Part shown: one piece after another, positions 18,199 to 29,615 of the stretch
How positions within the stretch are numbered: the first letter of the stretch is position 1
Layout of the letters: every line of letters starts with the position of its first letter
Origin: Anoplolepis gracilipes
Taxonomy: Eukaryota > Arthropoda > Insecta > Hymenoptera > Formicidae
Length of the DNA stretch: 64,000 nucleotides
Assembly (NCBI RefSeq): GCF_047496725.1
Contig: NW_027328667.1
Location: forward strand, 1,024,001 to 1,088,000
Direction of reading: 5' to 3'
The notes under the pieces: model-generated
Databases searched by the model: none
What the model saw: only the letters and a program-made list of their open reading frames with translations
Told to the model about the DNA's origin: nothing
Made by a program: the position numbers and the translations under genes

Positions 18199-19134
18199 TG
18201 GTGCGTTGCATTCTTTCCTTAAAAATTATGGAAGATGTTTCGCTCCAGTTTTATGGGAGATTTTCCGCGAGGGTGCAAAGCTGCCGAACGCCGGCGATTA
18301 AAATCTTTTTTTCCATAATGGCGCTGATGCGTTGCATTCTTTCCTTAAAATTATGGAAGATGTTTCGCTCCAGTTTTATGAGAGATTTTCCGCGAGGGTG
18401 CAAAGCTGCCGAACGCCGGCGCTTAAAATCTCTTTTTCCATAATATTCTAATGGTCATAAAATGATCATAAAAATTAGAAAAAAAGAAAAAAACACTTTT
18501 ATGGTTTCTAAAATGTCCCCCGGCTATAAATCAACCACAAAGATAAACACCTTGCAGTTGCAGTTCTTTCCCTAAAAATTCGGAAGATGTTTCGCTCCAG
18601 TTTTATGGGAGATTTTCCGCGAGGGTGCAAAGCTGCCGAACGCCGGCGCTTAAAATCTCTTTTTCCATAATATTCTAATGGTCATAAAATGATCATAAAA
18701 ATTAGAAAAAAAGAAAAAAACACTTTTATGGTTTCTAAAATGTCCCCCGGCTATAAATCAACCACAAAGATAAACACCTTGTAGTTGCAGTTCTTTCCCT
18801 AAAAATTATGGAAGATGTTTTGCTCCAGTTTTATGGAAGATTTTCCGCGAGGGTGCAAAGCTGCCGAACGTCGGCGCTTAAAATCCTAATGATATAATGA
18901 CCATAAAATGATCATAAAACTAGAAAAAAAACAATTTTATGACTTCTAAAATGCCCCCGGCTATAAAATCAACCGCAAAGATAAACATCTACTTTCGAAC
19001 GTGTGTAGGACCCTTCCCCCCCACCCCCCCGACCCCCCTTTCCCTAACATCAGACCCCTCGCGCCTCCCAGATACCCCCGCCCCCGCACCCCCCTCAGCG
19101 CCCCATGGCTTAGAATCCCCACTATAACACTACT
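18199..19134. repeat. Right terminal inverted repeat of inner Polinton plus extra subrepeat copies
   Basis: From 18500 to 19134 this mirrors the left TIR. Further inward (18199-18480) there are additional partial copies of the same unit: GGAAGATGTTTCGCTCCAG recurs near 18231, 18357 and 18585, and a slightly changed copy lies near 18809. The subrepeat array is therefore longer on this side, probably by unequal exchange. Confidence 0.88.
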
Positions 19135-19140
19135 GGCATA
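19135..19140. repeat. Right target-site duplication of inner Polinton (GGCATA)
   Basis: Second copy of the 6-bp duplication, followed by AATGGTATCCG, the continuation of the interrupted MITE TIR. Confidence 0.93.
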
Positions 19141-19340
19141 AATGGTATCCGTCGGTAAATGTGTATGTACGTACGTGTATGACAACCGAAAGCGTCACAT
19201 ACACATGCAGCGCGTACATACGTGTCACTTGAAGCGCGGCGGAATTCATGCAACGGAGAAGAAAAAAGTGGGAGGCAATCCGATGTTGCATCCTTAGCGC
19301 AAGACGCACGATCGAGAGAGAAAGCATGACAAGACGTGAT

Positions 19341-19411
19341 GCCGATTAGTGGTGTCCTATAACTCTGTCTCACTCACTCTACGCATGAATGAGCGAGAGA
19401 GCTATAGGACA
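19341..19411. repeat. Short hairpin repeat inside the MITE
   Basis: GGTGTCCTATAACTCTGTCT near 19349 is mirrored by the arm ending TATAGGACACC near 19410, separated by a short loop. It is either part of the MITE core or a smaller foldback insertion. Confidence 0.6.
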
Positions 19412-19689
19412 CCGCGTTGTCTTTATATTCGTCTCGTTCGCTCTCGCGCTTATGTCATGTTTTTTTTTTTATTCCTTCAAGAAACGTGGCTGAGTCTTGC
19501 GGATCGAATACCGGCATTCATAAAATTTTAATTATATCATATATTAGAAATTGATCGGTTTCATATATATAGCAAAGAAACATATTCCATAAAAAATGGG
19601 TGCAAATTTACAATTACTGTTCTAGTGAATCGGTTGTCATACACGTACGTACATACACATTTACCGACGGACACCATTTATGCCGGTGC

Positions 19690-20214
19690 GTGTACGCGCT
19701 TACTATTGCTATATGCATCAGCGGTCACACTGCATTCTATACGAATAATGTTTACGTTAATAATATTTATCGGCACATCTGATTCGTACCATTTCCGCGG
19801 CTGCAATACACGATTCGAGAATCCCAACAACGATCTTATGTTGTTGGGCTTATTAAAATTTATTCCGTATATGCATTTAATTTCATTTTTCAACGTATTA
19901 TGATTAGCGCGAATCACTATTGGATATTTCTCATCATTGTTATTAACAATGTTGTGGGAATCGTATTGTAAAATTGCATGCGTTAGATATTCATTTATAC
20001 CATGCAGTTCATACGATCCTTCGGAAATCATAATTTCCTTGTCGTCGTTGTCAAAGTAAAATTTATTATTCGAGGAATTCACGTTCGGTATCGTATGATA
20101 AGTTTCAAAATCCATTAAACTAAGTTCGTAATCATCATCGTTCAAATCTATGGCTGGAAAGTAGCTTACGGCAAGAACGCTACTCTTACCAGTCAATGTA
20201 AGTGTCAGTGACAT
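19690..20214 (-). pseudogene. Penton-like protein, N-terminal part (outer copy)
   Basis: Starts at ATG 20214-20212 (MSLTLTLTGKSSVLA) and runs in one open frame to the MITE border. It aligns with the inner penton (MSMTFTLTGKSSVLAANYFP). Conserved blocks include NVNSSNNKFYF, EGSYELHGINE, NPNIRSLLGFSNR-like residues and QPRKWYESDVPINIINVNII. No internal stop is seen, unlike the inner copy. It lies between the protease gene and the MITE and forms a convergent-free capsid block on the minus strand. Confidence 0.9.
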
Positions 20215-20243
20215 GTCGAATACTGAGTCACGACAGTAGAGTG

Positions 20244-20615
20244 TTAGGCTTTAAATTTAATCGTTTGAAGAAATTGTAGACACAATTCTCCGCAAATACT
20301 CTGATTATAATTTTGATAAGACGCATGATTGTATTCAATTTTTGTTACATTCTGTCCAAAATATTGCACCAATTCCTCGGGCGGTCGAAGATTTCCAAAA
20401 CTGTCAAAATACGCAACATTATTTCCCCTCTTTGCGTATGCTACCCAATGAGTACGAGGACCCTCAACGTCGTCCAAATTGACAATGCAACTCTCGTTTC
20501 GTCGCACGCCGCTTATCGCAAAATTATTGCACATGAAAACGCCTCTAAAGAAAGGTATGCGCATACGTCTTGCAAGTTGTTCCAATTGTACGTTAGTTGT
20601 TACACCTGCAGGCAT
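20244..20615 (-). CDS. Adenain-like cysteine protease (outer copy)
   Basis: An intact 123-codon frame from ATG 20615-20613 (MPAGVTTNVQLEQLARRM). The catalytic residues are the same as in the inner copy: THWVAY, YFDSFG and YNQSICGE. It is one of the few replication- or virion-related genes of the outer element with no visible damage. Confidence 0.88.
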   Translation of the reverse strand: MPAGVTTNVQLEQLARRMRIPFFRGVFMCNNFAISGVRRNESCIVNLDDVEGPRTHWVAYAKRGNNVAYFDSFGNLRPPEELVQYFGQNVTKIEYNHASYQNYNQSICGELCLQFLQTIKFKA

Positions 20616-20628
20616 TTTTAACGTTTTT

Positions 20629-21271
20629 TTAACGTTTTTTTTTCTTAGCAGTCGTTGAGAACCCTCGTCCACGCTTGTATGGAGCGAGATAAAGTCCACG
20701 ACCTCCATAGCGCGATTGTGACGTTGCATTTCTTCGAATTGGCGTTGCGCGGCCTTGCTATCGTTTAGTCTTTGCGATTCCCGCTGCTCCACCAGCCAAA
20801 GAACCGACTACTCCCAACAATGGTAAAATCGGTAAAATACCATCACGCTTCGCTACTGGAAGTATTCGTTTTTTCAACATCTTTTTCTTTTTCGGTGATT
20901 TTTTCATCTTCATTCCCATACCAAATTTCGTTTTTGCCTTCATGGCCGTCCAAACAGCCGTAGCAGCCGTTCTTTCACTAAGAGTCGAATCCCTCGCGGT
21001 AATACGTTCTCGCGCCTTCACAGCTAGTATACGATCCGCAACGTGTCGTTCGCCGAGGTCGTTGCTTCACGAGTAAGCTATATCGTGGTCGCGACACGCA
21101 GCGTCCAATGGATATCAATCCATTCGAGGTATCAACCTCGCCTCTAGCCAATCGTTCTTTTAAACGAGTTCCCGGTCCGCAAAACTGATATCCAGGAATA
21201 TGTAATTCGATAGGAAGCGCGTTTATCGCACGATTCAATAGACCGCTACCTCTTATAATTCTCGCTGACAT
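20629..21271 (-). pseudogene. PLA2-domain minor capsid-like protein (outer copy), frameshifted
   Basis: Begins MSARIIRGSGLLNRAI, with the PLA2 calcium loop GYQFCGPGT. The frame is lost near 21125 and 21015. The C-terminal region (basic run, LPILPLLGVVGSLAGGAAG) lies in another frame and ends with an A-run and stop at 20629-20631. The order and spacing match the inner gene, including overlap with the 88-codon gene. Confidence 0.85.
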
Positions 21272-21519
21272 TCGTAGCAATCTTTAATAAATGGTGCTGG
21301 ACCGTCGATATGTGTTTGCTGCCACGGTAAATTATAATGTCGCAAACATCTACGATACCGTTGTACTTCAGAATCAGCCTTTATATGTTCGGGAAGTTTG
21401 TCCCATAGTCGTTCCACGTAACGGCTAAATTGTCTCAATAAAATAATCTTTGGTATATATTGCAACTGTTCAGAGGTAAGCTCGAGAATATGACAGTCGT
21501 CCGACAGATGAAAAAACAT
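21253..21519 (-). CDS. Conserved 88-residue Polinton protein (outer copy)
   Basis: Intact from ATG 21519-21517 (MFFHLSDDCHILELTSEQLQ). KLPEHIKADSEVQRYRRC, PWQQTHIDGPAP and IKDCYECQ are shared with the inner copy. It is divergent from the outer ATPase. Confidence 0.85.
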   Translation of the reverse strand: MFFHLSDDCHILELTSEQLQYIPKIILLRQFSRYVERLWDKLPEHIKADSEVQRYRRCLRHYNLPWQQTHIDGPAPFIKDCYECQREL

Positions 21520-21554
21520 TTTCAATACTGAGCGGTTTCGCTTCGATGCGCATC

Positions 21555-21563
21555 TATAAATAG
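21555..21563 (+). promoter_or_regulatory. TATA-like box of the packaging ATPase (outer)
   Basis: TATAAATAG, 25 bases before the ATPase ATG (21588). It matches the inner element's box. Confidence 0.6.
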
Positions 21564-21587
21564 GTCCTCCCATGACTCATTCTCAAA

Positions 21588-22226
21588 ATGCGGTTTGTGC
21601 GGCAAGCGACGATAATCAAAGTTACAAACTTTGATAATAGACTAATGCTTGAAAAAGAAATACGCAAGCATGGAAACATGTTACCAATTACTATACGCGG
21701 TATTATTTGCGGTCCTTCGAATTGTGGTAAGACTAATGTATTGATAAGTCTAATTGAAAGTCCGTACGGTGTTCGCTTTGAGAACCTGTACGTATACTCA
21801 AAATTGCTTCAACAACCGAAATATCAATATTTGGAAAATTTATTGACACCGATAGACGAAATTGGTTATTTCACATTTTCTAATAATAGTGAAGTCATTG
21901 CTCCAAGTGAGGCGCTTCCGAATTCCATTTTTATCTTTGATGACGTGGCGTGCGATAAACAAGATACGATAAGAGAATACTTTGCAATGGGTCGACACTC
22001 GAGCGTCGACTGTTTCTATCTTTGTCAAACGTATGCCAAGATACCTAAGCATCTTATACGCGACAATGCGAATCTGTTGATTTTATTTCAACAGGATAGT
22101 ACAAACCTGAAACATGTGTACAACGATCATGTAAATACTGACATGTCATACAACGATTTTCACGCATTATGCCAGAAATGCTGGCAGCACAAGTATGGAT
22201 TCGTAGTTATTGATAAAGACAACTAG
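21588..22226 (+). CDS. A32/FtsK-type packaging ATPase (outer copy, shortened at the C-terminus)
   Basis: Walker A GPSNCGKT and Walker B SIFIFDD are present. A TAG at 22224-22226 comes right after VIDKDN, where the inner protein continues about 23 residues. Similar sequence (L-T-N-G-R-Y-R-x-G-F-N) follows the stop, so the stop is a recent point change that may or may not abolish activity. Confidence 0.88.
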   Translation: MRFVRQATIIKVTNFDNRLMLEKEIRKHGNMLPITIRGIICGPSNCGKTNVLISLIESPYGVRFENLYVYSKLLQQPKYQYLENLLTPIDEIGYFTFSNNSEVIAPSEALPNSIFIFDDVACDKQDTIREYFAMGRHSSVDCFYLCQTYAKIPKHLIRDNANLLILFQQDSTNLKHVYNDHVNTDMSYNDFHALCQKCWQHKYGFVVIDKDN

Positions 22227-22343
22227 CTGACCAATGGACGATATAGAAAAGGATTTAATTAATTAAAGGATGAATTTGCGATACCGTAAAGATGTTAGTC
22301 GCTGTCAACACATCAGTCTAACAACGTCTACAAAATATCCATC

Positions 22344-23437
22344 ATGATAAACAACAATGATGCTGATGATGAACGTGAAAAGATTGTGAGAGAGATTGCA
22401 AAAACGAGCGAATCAATTCGCAAAAAATATCACGCTTTAAAAACTGGTAAAATTGAGGAAGACGTCGCTTTGAAGAGACATTTTAAGCCAATCACTGAAT
22501 CTCTAAAACAAATTGTTGAGAATACCATCGATGTAGAATCTGATGCATCGAAAGTGGAGTCGTTTGGTATACCTAGAGAAGAACAAGAGAGCATAAAGTA
22601 GAAACGATCAAACATTTCACTGACTTATGAAAAAATATCAAATGGGGGACGGAAACGATCAAACGATTCATTGATAACTTCTACACCAAGTCAATCAAAG
22701 CGAATGCACACAAACAATCGACTCCGATAAAAGCTGTACAACAACCTCAAATAATCTCGTCTTCTTTCGTCGAAAAAATTTTTGAGACACCCGAAGCGGT
22801 TGTGACGTCGGTTCAACGTCAATTACAAACATCCGAGGGTCAGAATATGTTGTGAGAACAACTTAGTCCGCTCGGACAAAGATATATCGGAGCAATTTTG
22901 GGCCAAGATGTAAATAACGAGATGGATTACGTATACGGTGTTAAATTTTCCGACGAAGGAATGATGCTCGGCGATAAACATTTTGAAGTGGATAAGAATG
23001 ATAATATAATCATCGATGGAGTAAAATATGCGGAGATGCCGGGCCTCTACGAATTAATTTTCAAGAGAATTCCCGACGATGCTGTATATACAGAGAACAA
23101 TATGCATAAATATAAAAGTATATTACTGGCGATAAACGCGCATAGACGTGATAATAATGTGCGTAATCCAGTATTAGGCAACAAAGAATACAAATATAAA
23201 TATATAATCGCTTCATTATTTCCTATCAAAAGAAAAATTGGAAAAGATATAAACCTACCACGCACTATGACACTGAGTGAGAATAAAATTGAATACGTGC
23301 ATTGGAACGATCCCAACGAATTGGTAGATCGTTTGCGGCTGCTGGAAACTTGGCGTCGAGCAGGTAACAATGCTCACGGCAATGAAATCATGTCAATTAT
23401 CGAAGAGCTTCGCGAGGCGGGTCTTATTATAAATTAA
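22344..23437 (+). pseudogene. K/E-rich conserved Polinton protein (outer copy), disrupted in the middle
   Basis: The N-part is 22344-22601 (DDEREKIVREIAKTSESIRK, KYHALKTGKIEED). The C-part is 22898-23437 (YGVKFSDEG, GLYELIFKRIPDD, IEYVHWNDPNELVDRLRLL, EELREAGLIIN). Between them are several stops and frame changes, although recognisable remnants (LQTSEGQNML then stop, QLSPLGQRYIGAIL) join the two. Confidence 0.85.
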
Positions 23438-23486
23438 ACAACATGTTGACGATACTAATCATTCTGTCAAAACATTTCGTATTGAA

Positions 23487-23843
23487 ATGTCAATTAATAA
23501 ATTTGGAGTATCGCTCGGTATGTCGAATAATGCATACTATGAATGGAACGGATTACTAAGAACATATGTGCGAGATAACGCTCTGTGTCTGACTAGCGCC
23601 GGCTTTGACGCAAGATTGCGCAAGATACGACGTGTAGCGCAACCGGAAGATGATAACGATGCTGCTAACAAACGGTACGTTGAAACGAGTGTTGAACTTT
23701 TGAGGAATAGGCAGAAAGAAATTGAGAAAACAATTATTGCGCTCGAAACGCGCGTGCAAACGCTTCAGATAATGATGCATGAAATGCAGAAAATGCTTCA
23801 GACACGTGTGCAAACTACATCCGACTCAGGAAAAGATACATAA
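23487..23843 (+). CDS. Conserved coiled-coil Polinton protein (outer copy)
   Basis: 118 residues and intact. The N-part is MSINKFGVSLGMSNNAYYEW, the middle RKIRRVAQPEDDNDAANKRY, and the C-terminal ~55 residues form a coiled coil (EIEKTIIALETRVQTLQIMM). In contrast to the inner element, the integrase follows directly, without extra ORFs or ATGA overlaps. Confidence 0.8.
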   Translation: MSINKFGVSLGMSNNAYYEWNGLLRTYVRDNALCLTSAGFDARLRKIRRVAQPEDDNDAANKRYVETSVELLRNRQKEIEKTIIALETRVQTLQIMMHEMQKMLQTRVQTTSDSGKDT

Positions 23844-23878
23844 AGAATTATACATGAACTTTTACATTATTATGAAAT

Positions 23879-24832
23879 ATGCCACGATCAAACATGCAAG
23901 AAAAGAAAAACAACTCTGAAAAGCGACTGCTCGTGGAAGAATTGCACGCTCCGGCGAGAAGAAATTTTCCGCGTAGACGCGTCATAGTACGCGGATACGA
24001 TGATCTGTGGCAGGCAGACGTGGTTGAGATGCGTCCTTATGCACGAGTCAACAAAGGTTTCAATTACATACTCACTGTTATCGATGTGCTGAGCAAGTAT
24101 GCGTGGGCCGTACCGTTCAAAAGTAAGAGCGGAAACGAAATGTCTGAAACGATTGCGAAACTAATTCGAGATGGTGGAAGATGTCCGAAAAATTTTTAAA
24201 CAGACAGAGGAAAGGAATTTTATAATGCAAATGTGCAAAAACTCATGAAGAAACATAACATTAATCATTATTCAACGTATTCCATCATGAAAGCCTCGAT
24301 CGTGGAACGATTAAACCGCACTTTAAAGAACAATATGTGGAAATTGTTTACACTAAATGGTAATTACAAGTGGATCGACGCTTTATCCTAACTCATTGCA
24401 GAATATAACGCGCGAAAACATCGCACTATTAATATGAGACCTATCGATGTCACTCCTACAATCGCTGATAGGCTTTTAAATACAGTATACAACAATGTAA
24501 AAATTGCTGCTCCAGCGAGATTCAAAGTGAGTGATTCGATACGTGTGAGTAAATTCAAGACCATTTTTGATAAAGGTTACACACCAAATTGGTGGGCCGA
24601 AGTGTTTAAAATTGTCAAAATACAGAATACTAATCCCGCGACATATCTACTCGAAGATTCGTGCGGAAATCCAGTAGCCGGAGGATTCTACGAATACGAA
24701 CTACAACGCGTTGCTAACCCCGACGTGTATCTCGTGGAAAAGATGATACGTAAAAAAAGGAGATGAAGTTTTTGTGAAATGGCTGGGACTTGATAAATCG
24801 CACTCTTGGATACATAAAAATAATTTATTATA
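23879..24832 (+). pseudogene. Integrase with chromodomain (outer copy), two stops and a frameshift
   Basis: Aligns along the full inner integrase. TAA at 24197-24199 replaces the Gln codon before the second catalytic Asp. Another TAA lies at 24389-24391, and an A-run near 24750 shifts the frame inside the chromodomain. D (DLWQAD) and E (SIVERLNRTL) catalytic regions are still readable. Confidence 0.9.
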
Positions 24833-24952
24833 AACATATAACATAATAAAAATATACATAAATTTACATGAATGAATATATATATATACATATATATAAT
24901 TTATATTTACAATAAATAAATACAATTATTTACAATAAATACATACAATTAT

Positions 24953-27900
24953 TTACAATGATATTTTATAATGTCCCCACGGTAACGTATCAGTAGTTGT
25001 AGGTACGATATACCGCTTGTCGTCGTACGGACTTAGAGCAATTTTTGTTTCGCGAATGGTGTATACCTTGTGCAATTTTGATCTTATACACGATTGACTA
25101 CGCGTCATTTCAATCTCTTCGTTCAAACACCGCGTGTAATCGTCAAACGTTATCGTTCTCGCGACAACGTTACTCTTGACACCTTTTACCTTTTTCGTAT
25201 CCTTCTTATCATCCACACGCAACGCATACATTTTTGTTCTAAGCCCGACAAATTCAGTCATTAAGGTACCATTGTTTTCATCCTTCATTAGATCCGGTAC
25301 CTTTTTATTCACGAGCGGTATACCGTACGCATTGTCTATCGCATAGTCGCTCGTATCAAATCTGCTGATATCGCGTTTCATATTCTCGTACACATCGTCG
25401 CACTCAATGTGATATATAAGGTTATCTGTGTCAGTGTACATGACTTTGTATCTCTCCTGATACATTGGTACCATATAATCGTGGTGAAATTCGTACAAAC
25501 ATGTCTTGGATATATCGAGAATACACTACGTAAATTGGTTTGTAGAATTTCACCTCGAGTTTACGTAATTCCACAGCGATTAGATTTTCCGAAAAAACGC
25601 TCCTACTATGAAAATTTGGTTTTGCAATTAATGCCTCTGCGCCGTACCTTCCGTCCCATTTTGTTGAAAGTTTAACATCTACGCGATTGCGCACATTTTC
25701 CATCGTTTTGCCAAACACGGCATTATTTATTAGTTTGTACGAATTTTTTTCAAATTCATTTTTCGCCAGTGTTCTAAATTTTGTGTTGAGTTCTATATAA
25801 GTACGGAGCCACGGAGATTGAGTGAATTGTAATATACGATGAATTTTTGTAACACGAAGACCGTGACGTGAACATTGCTGCAGATTGCGGTAGTGTATCA
25901 CGTAACGCTTCTTATCGTATAAGGTTGCGAGAAGCTTGTCCTCGCGCTTGCCAGGTGGTTTGTCGCGTGTCGGACAAAACGGTAGGTCAGTGTACAAATC
26001 CTGAAGATGTTGCGGATACTCGAGGTCGACTTCGAGGATGTAGCCTGACGAATCGAGCGCGATCGATGATACATCAAAATTGAAAACATTATCGACCCAC
26101 TGAAAATCGGCATAGGGTAATGGTTGACACATTACTCATCCGTATAAATTATTAACATCGAAATACATCAAGTACGTTGATGGTTTCGATGAGTCATACG
26201 ACTGCATGTACTTGTTATTAGCACGCGCGTACCTGTTGGAACATTGACTCAGACCACCGCGTATACCTCGTTCGATAAACATAACCATGTCAATGTCTGT
26301 GAGTAATTCAAATATAATTTTCGTATGCTTTAACATGGCGCCCCACGTGTAGCCGGGAAGAGTATAGTAATACGCGGGGTCGAGCCCATAACTCTTGATA
26401 CAACTCTCGTGGAAATTTTCAAAAATGCCGGCTAGTAACAAGACATCAGTTTTGAGGTATAACTCACTATATTCGCCTAGCGTTCGAATTGAGAATCGCT
26501 TCCACACAATCTCAGCGTGCGCGTAATCGCTCTCGGATACTGTGTTACCTGTCAAGGAGCTGTAAAATGATTCTCGCGATGGTAAACACACATCTTGCAA
26601 TTTATCTACGCAGTCAATGTACTCGTACGGGAAGACACCTTTTCTTGTCAGTAAATTGAAATCCTCGGCGGATAAATTTTTAAATTCCATTTGTAAAATT
26701 TTGAGTTTATCCTTGCTCAGAAAAGATGCCAATTTGTCGAGACTTGTTGTGAGAAATTTATATGAATCTATGAAACGTAATATAATGTGATTTCCCGGTT
26801 TGTCTTTCGTACCCTTAACATGTTTTGTAAATGAAATATATTTTTCTTTTGTTATCGGAAGTAAATCGATTCCCTCTTTGAACGCTGTGGCTATTTCCTC
26901 GATTATAAAATGAGAATCATAACCGGATAAATTGTGAAATACTATTGATATGCAAAAAGATTCTTTGTAATTTAGATTGCAATTTGAATGCGCGGGACCT
27001 CTGTACCGTCCGGTCAAATGACAATGATCGCGTACGCGCGTATCATCATCTTCCACAAATGGTTTCTCACATATATGACACTGAGTCGCGCTTCGAAATT
27101 CTTTCCATTCATCTTGCGTTAAATTTACCATGGGGACATTGGTTGTTAAAAGATTTTCTACATGTTGCGCCAAATTTTTAAGTTCGTCGGCGAACCACGC
27201 AACGCAATTGGCTTCGCGACGAGAATGATACGCGGATAACGTATTATCGTACGAGCAATGTACAATACATAATAAGCGATACTAAATACTTGGTGATGTT
27301 GATAAAAATTTTCTTCTTTTTTCACCAAAACGCATTCCAGATCGGCATACACTACGAAAGGTAGTCGCTCCTTCCTGTTATAATTGGCGAATGCGAGCCA
27401 CTTATCTTTATCGCTCGGTAACCGGATAGTGCAGTCGTTCATCTTTCCACAGTCTACTGTATGCGACTGTAGTTTCTCGTCCGAGTGAAAATAGTGCATG
27501 CATCTGTAAAATAAAAGTTAAAATTTTTTTATAGCCTTGTTTTAAATATTTTTAGACAGTTTTATTAAGTATACATACCGATCGCAAATATATTTTTGAC
27601 TATTGTGTTTGCTGAGTTGTGAATTCACGAGCTTGGATAAATTCTTGATCCACGTGAAATGTCCGATATCTCGCGCATCTTGCACGTAGAGCAAGTTGAC
27701 GTGCTTGTCCCTCTTTTGCTCCGTAAGGCGTAACGGGATAATGTTTTCATTCTCGATGGTGTACACATTGATTGAAATGTCATTATAAATTTCAAATTTT
27801 TTAATTTGATTAAGAGTCACTGAAAACTCAATATCTTGGAGATTCAGTACTGTTGTATAATGCGGGTACGATGATTGTCGGTCTGTGTGTCTTTCAATTG

Positions 27901-28651
27901 GATACAGAGCAGCCACCACCGCCCACGCAAAGCATGCATTGTCTTGAGATTGCACGTTAACCACTGCTCGTTTCATTATTATCTTTCGCGGTAATTACAC
28001 GCAACATCCGGCGTGCATAGGATTATATTTATTTATATTTACAGTCAAATTTAGTATACGCGATAATGCCCATCCGCTATCGCGTTCCTGAAATTCTTCG
28101 AGCGATACAAGGGTGGGCTCGACGACTCGCCGCTCATACTACTCGCGTAAATCGGATGTACAAAAGAGTTCAAAGTTTCTCGTATTGATTGATTTATTGG
28201 CGCGCTTATCGCCCGCCACAAACTCGCCGTTAAACGCTGTATTCACTTTCACACTTCTGTGTTTTTGCATAATGTCTCGCACATGCTCGAGCACAATGTC
28301 GCTCGCGTTCCACAAATTGATGAGATTCGATATGATTTACTTTATAACCGCACCAGTCATGATACGACCTTCGAACGCCGTATCGATCTCTCGCCATATC
28401 AATCCATTTTCTCGCGAACTGCATCCTGCACCCGCGTGTACGAAACGCCTGCGCAACACATTTTTCAGTCCTTCGAGTCGCGCGATTCGAGCAATCAGCG
28501 ATTGTCGATTTCCGATCGATAATCGTGGTCGTTTAATTCGACTTTGTTCTTCCAACGACTCAATACATTCGTTACATTGCGCCTCCCACACAATGTACTC
28601 CTCCACTGAATTTACCCGGGTGGATTGCTCCCACACAATTTGCTCCGCCAT
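24953..28651 (-). pseudogene. DNA polymerase B (outer copy), one intron, multiply disrupted
   Basis: Exon 1 is about 28651-27579, the intron 27578-27504 (GTATGT...TTTTACAG) and exon 2 27503-24953. Frame changes lie near 28335, 28000, 27170 and 25500, and a TGA lies after NNLYG near 26138. The Pol C motif reads YTDTDN instead of YTDTDS. DNA identity to the inner polymerase is very high over exon 2 (for example 25498-24953 against 6585-7130), far above that of the capsid genes. Confidence 0.9.
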
Positions 28652-29615
28652 GTTTTTCAGACCGAACAAGATGCACGAGTCGAAAATAATGGAGGTGCAC
28701 CTCTTTGCAGCGATTTTATATCGCGATTCATAGACGTTTCTATCACGCATGTCGCGATTTGTCATCTAACGATGACGTTATGTCGAAAAAATTTTTTTGC
28801 TGTATTTCGAAAATTAGCAGCTGCACATCGGCGCTCGAAAGTTTTGCAGTTTCAAATTACATGCAGCTGCAGATTTGTCATATCTCGTTGGATTGTCATC
28901 TATGGGTCACGTCATCTAAAAAATTTGTCATATTTCGAATATTAGCAGCCGTATATCGACGCTCGGAAGATCCGCGGCTTCAAATTACATATAGTTGTCA
29001 TTTCGCGATTTGTCACGCACACTTTAAACATTTTAGTAAGATTCATTAGCGCATGGATAATTTGTAGTTTCAAATTACATGCAGCTGCGGATTTATCATC
29101 TAACGATGACGTTATGTCGAAAAAATTTTTCTTGCTGTATTTCGAAAATTAGCAGCTGCACATCGGCGCTCGAAAGTTTTGCAGTTTCAAATTACATGCA
29201 GCTGCGGATTTGTCACACTTTAAACATTTTAGTAAGATTCGTTAGCGCATGGATAATTTGTAGTTTCAAATTACATACAGCTGCGAGTTACTTTTTGATA
29301 ATTTGTCACGTACATTTAGAATATTCAGGTGTGATTTCATCAGAAAATGTTGTCGCACCTCGACGCATGGAAAATTTTAAGCGCATTCAGCTAAAATCTT
29401 TGGAATGTAATTATTAATTAGCAGCTGTATATAGGCGCTTGGAAAAAAAAAACTTGCTGTATCAACAATCACTCCCTCCACATTGCAATTTGTAGTGCTA
29501 AATTGTGAACAATAACCCCCTCCACATTGCAGTGTGTAGTGCTAAATTGTGTTTTAATACTTAAAATAATTTAGTATCGTGTCAATCGTTTGTGGTCTCC
29601 GCTAAAGGAAGCAAC
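28652..29615. repeat. Tandem repeats upstream of outer polymerase
   Basis: Repeated blocks with GCAGCTGCACATCGGCGCTC, CAGTTTCAAATTACATGCAG and GACGTTATGTCGAAAAAATT occur at about 28765-28870, 29055-29205 and in decayed form elsewhere. At 29470-29545 a short duplicated module CCTCCACATTGCA-TTTGTAGTGCTAAATTGTG precedes the next gene. No coding region is supported. This could be a former subterminal repeat. Confidence 0.75.

Larger units (their letters stand above)
2137..19134. mobile_element. Inner Polinton/Maverick element, 16,998 bp, with TIRs and 6-bp TSD
   Basis: The ends are perfect inverted copies beginning AGTAGTGTTATAGTGGGGAT, and GGCATA is duplicated outside both ends. The set of genes (protein-primed-type polymerase B, retroviral-type integrase, A32/FtsK-type ATPase, adenain-like protease, double jelly-roll capsid and penton-like protein) defines a Polinton, also called adintovirus-like in animals. 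The 6-bp duplication is the size known for Polinton integrase. Polymerase, major capsid, penton, K/E-rich and coiled-coil genes each carry at least one inactivating change, so this copy is probably not autonomous. Confidence 0.95.
2126..19689. mobile_element. MITE in outer penton gene, itself split by the inner Polinton
   Basis: Left piece is 2126-2136 (GCACTGGCATA) and the rest is 19135-19689. The two ends are inverted copies of about 50 bases (GCACYGGCATAAATGG at the tips, then GTCGGTAAATGTGTATGTAC). Flanking direct repeats GTGTACAC (2118-2125) and GTGTACGC (19690-19697) match at 7 of 8 positions. Without the insert and one repeat copy the penton reading frame is continuous, which confirms the borders. 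No transposase is visible inside. An 8-bp duplication is compatible with a hAT-type MITE. Confidence 0.85.
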
